NCBI RefSeq assembly: GCF_007858285.1
Contig: NZ_VFIL01000006.1
Span: forward strand, 248,001 to 312,000
Reading direction: 5' to 3'
Origin: Pseudomonas brenneri
GTDB lineage: Bacteria; Pseudomonadota; Gammaproteobacteria; Pseudomonadales; Pseudomonadaceae
Length of the DNA stretch: 64,000 nucleotides
Below the pieces are notes generated by a model. That model searched no databases, had not been told where the DNA came from, and saw only the letters and a list, made by a program, of their open reading frames with translations. Made by a program: the position numbers and the translations under genes. Positions 63,104-64,000 of this stretch are shown here, in pieces; the stretch's first letter is position 1; the number at the start of each line of letters is the position of its first letter.

Positions 63104-64000
63104 TTATCCTCGGATCGCCCAGAAGGCCAGGTTCAAGCCCGGGAATTGCCCGGCGATGTGGAAGGCAAAACCGCCGGAGTGGATCAGTTGCTGCCAGTGC
63201 TCGCTGCCGCGATCCAGTTCGTAGTAGGTGGAGCCTGCGTGGTACGGGATCTGCCGTGGCGCCACCGGCAGCGGCAGCAGGCCGATGCCTGGCAGTTGCA
63301 GGTTGACCAGGTCACGGATGTGTTCCACCGAACCAACCTTGCTCTGCTGGCCGAAGCGCGCGCGCAGGGTTTCGCCCGGTACATCGGCACGTACCACGAG
63401 GATGAAACTGGCGCTGTCGATCAGGGTTTTATCCGCCAGCATCGCCACGTGCACGCCGTAGGCTTTCTCGACAATCGGGATCGGTGTGGCCTTGCTGTCG
63501 ATCAGCATCGACAGCGCTTCGCGCAAGGCCTGCATCACCGGAGCGAAGCTCAGCGCCAGGTCGTCATGCTGGTAACGCGGGTACTCCTGCGGGCGGCGGC
63601 CAGAGGTGGAAAAGGTCGAGAATTCGCCAGCCAGGCTCACCAGTTCACTGAAGAAACGCTCCGGGTGCAGCGGGCTCAACTGGCTCAGATGCTGGATCAG
63701 CGGCTGGGCGCGGTTGACCAGTTGCAGCAGCATGAAATCGGCAATCTCCGAAGCACCACCGGCACCCGAAGCCACCACGCGTCCGGCCAGGGCTTCACCC
63801 CGCTGGTGCAACAGGCCCAGCAATTCGCTGCGAAACGCCGTCAGCGGCTTGCTCGCGGCCACGTCCAGTACCGGCGGGATGTAACTGTCATCCAACACCA
63901 GGGCACGGTCGGCGCGTTTTTCCTTGATGCGGACCAGGCCGATGGCGGCGTAGTCACTGATGCCATCGGCGGCGGTCAGCAAGCGCAAGGCGCGCGAGCC
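63104..64000 (-). CDS. tssK: Type VI secretion baseplate protein TssK, 5' part outside the window
   Basis: Trimeric adaptor joining the baseplate to the TssJLM complex. The C-terminal 298 residues are visible and the frame stays open to base 64000. Segments IGLVRIKEKRADRALVLDDS, YIPPVL, LLGLLHQRGEALAGRVV, and FSELVSLAGEFSTFS followed by RYQHDDLALSF are characteristic of TssK. The C-terminal head has KTLIDSASFILVVRADVPGE, which binds the membrane complex, and ends GGFAFHIAGQFPGLNLAF. An ATG at 63988 is internal to the protein and not the start. In the homologous operon tssJ and the FHA gene lie further upstream, to the right of this window. Confidence 0.93.
   Translation of the reverse strand, partial: GSRALRLLTAADGISDYAAIGLVRIKEKRADRALVLDDSYIPPVLDVAASKPLTAFRSELLGLLHQRGEALAGRVVASGAGGASEIADFMLLQLVNRAQPLIQHLSQLSPLHPERFFSELVSLAGEFSTFSTSGRRPQEYPRYQHDDLALSFAPVMQALREALSMLIDSKATPIPIVEKAYGVHVAMLADKTLIDSASFILVVRADVPGETLRARFGQQSKVGSVEHIRDLVNLQLPGIGLLPLPVAPRQIPYHAGSTYYELDRGSEHWQQLIHSGGFAFHIAGQFPGLNLAFWAIRG

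Overview
The window is a chromosomal segment of a fluorescent pseudomonad, most likely the Pseudomonas fluorescens group. The evidence is the high-GC coding bias, gene order that follows the P. aeruginosa PA5293-PA5347 region nearly gene for gene (LysR, MATE, GGDEF/EAL, rep, xpt, cycB, pauR, dadX, ridA, dadA, lrp ... rpmG, rpmB, radC, coaBC, dut, algC, argB, pyrE, crc, rph, yicC, gmk, rpoZ, spoT, ridA ... oxyR, recG, HDOD), and several REP/REPIN-type repeats of the kind common in this group. I see no tRNA, rRNA, CRISPR array, insertion sequence or prophage.

Layout. 1-8.5 kb: a cut chemoreceptor, a LysR/MATE divergent pair, a c-di-GMP protein, Rep helicase and xanthine phosphoribosyltransferase. 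8.5-24 kb: catabolism and its regulation. This holds a CoA-transferase/hydrolase-like enzyme, cytochrome c5, the PauR-type repressor, the D-alanine/L-alanine catabolic set dadA-ridA-dadX with its divergent activator gene lrp, a glutamylputrescine-oxidase-like flavoenzyme, a MocR regulator, a phospholipase-D-like lipoprotein, an MFS transporter, a KauB/PuuC-type aldehyde dehydrogenase and a small cupin protein. 24-34 kb: housekeeping genes (rpmG-rpmB, a solute-binding protein, radC, coaBC-dut-algC-argB, pyrE, crc, rph). 34-39 kb: yicC-gmk-rpoZ-spoT-ridA, covering RNA turnover, GMP kinase, RNA polymerase omega and (p)ppGpp metabolism. 39-49 kb: a tandem pair of paralogous lipoproteins, a YeeZ-like dehydrogenase, exbB-exbD-tonB, oxyR-recG, a YbaK-like/HDOD fusion and a small SCP2-like protein.

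49.3-64 kb: the leftward half of a type VI secretion locus of the P. aeruginosa H1 (HSI-I) type, all on the minus strand. In transcription order it reads tssK (cut by the window edge), tssL, tssM, tagF, pppA, ppkA, tagT, tagS, tagR, tagQ. This is the threonine phosphorylation pathway. TagQRST senses at the envelope, the PpkA kinase and PppA phosphatase set the phosphorylation state of an FHA protein expected outside the window, and TagF is a second, post-translational brake. Most junctions are 4-base ATGA-type overlaps, so the block is probably one translationally coupled operon. Sheath, tube, ClpV and effector genes are not in the window and would lie to the right.

Non-coding signals: hairpin terminators separate many units, five large REP-type inverted repeats sit in intergenic gaps, and several intergenic regions next to regulator genes carry symmetric motifs that look like operators (LysR/MATE, pauR, dadA/lrp, DUF1127/mocR, aldehyde dehydrogenase/cupin). 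These motifs were read by eye. No functional claim about them is established here.
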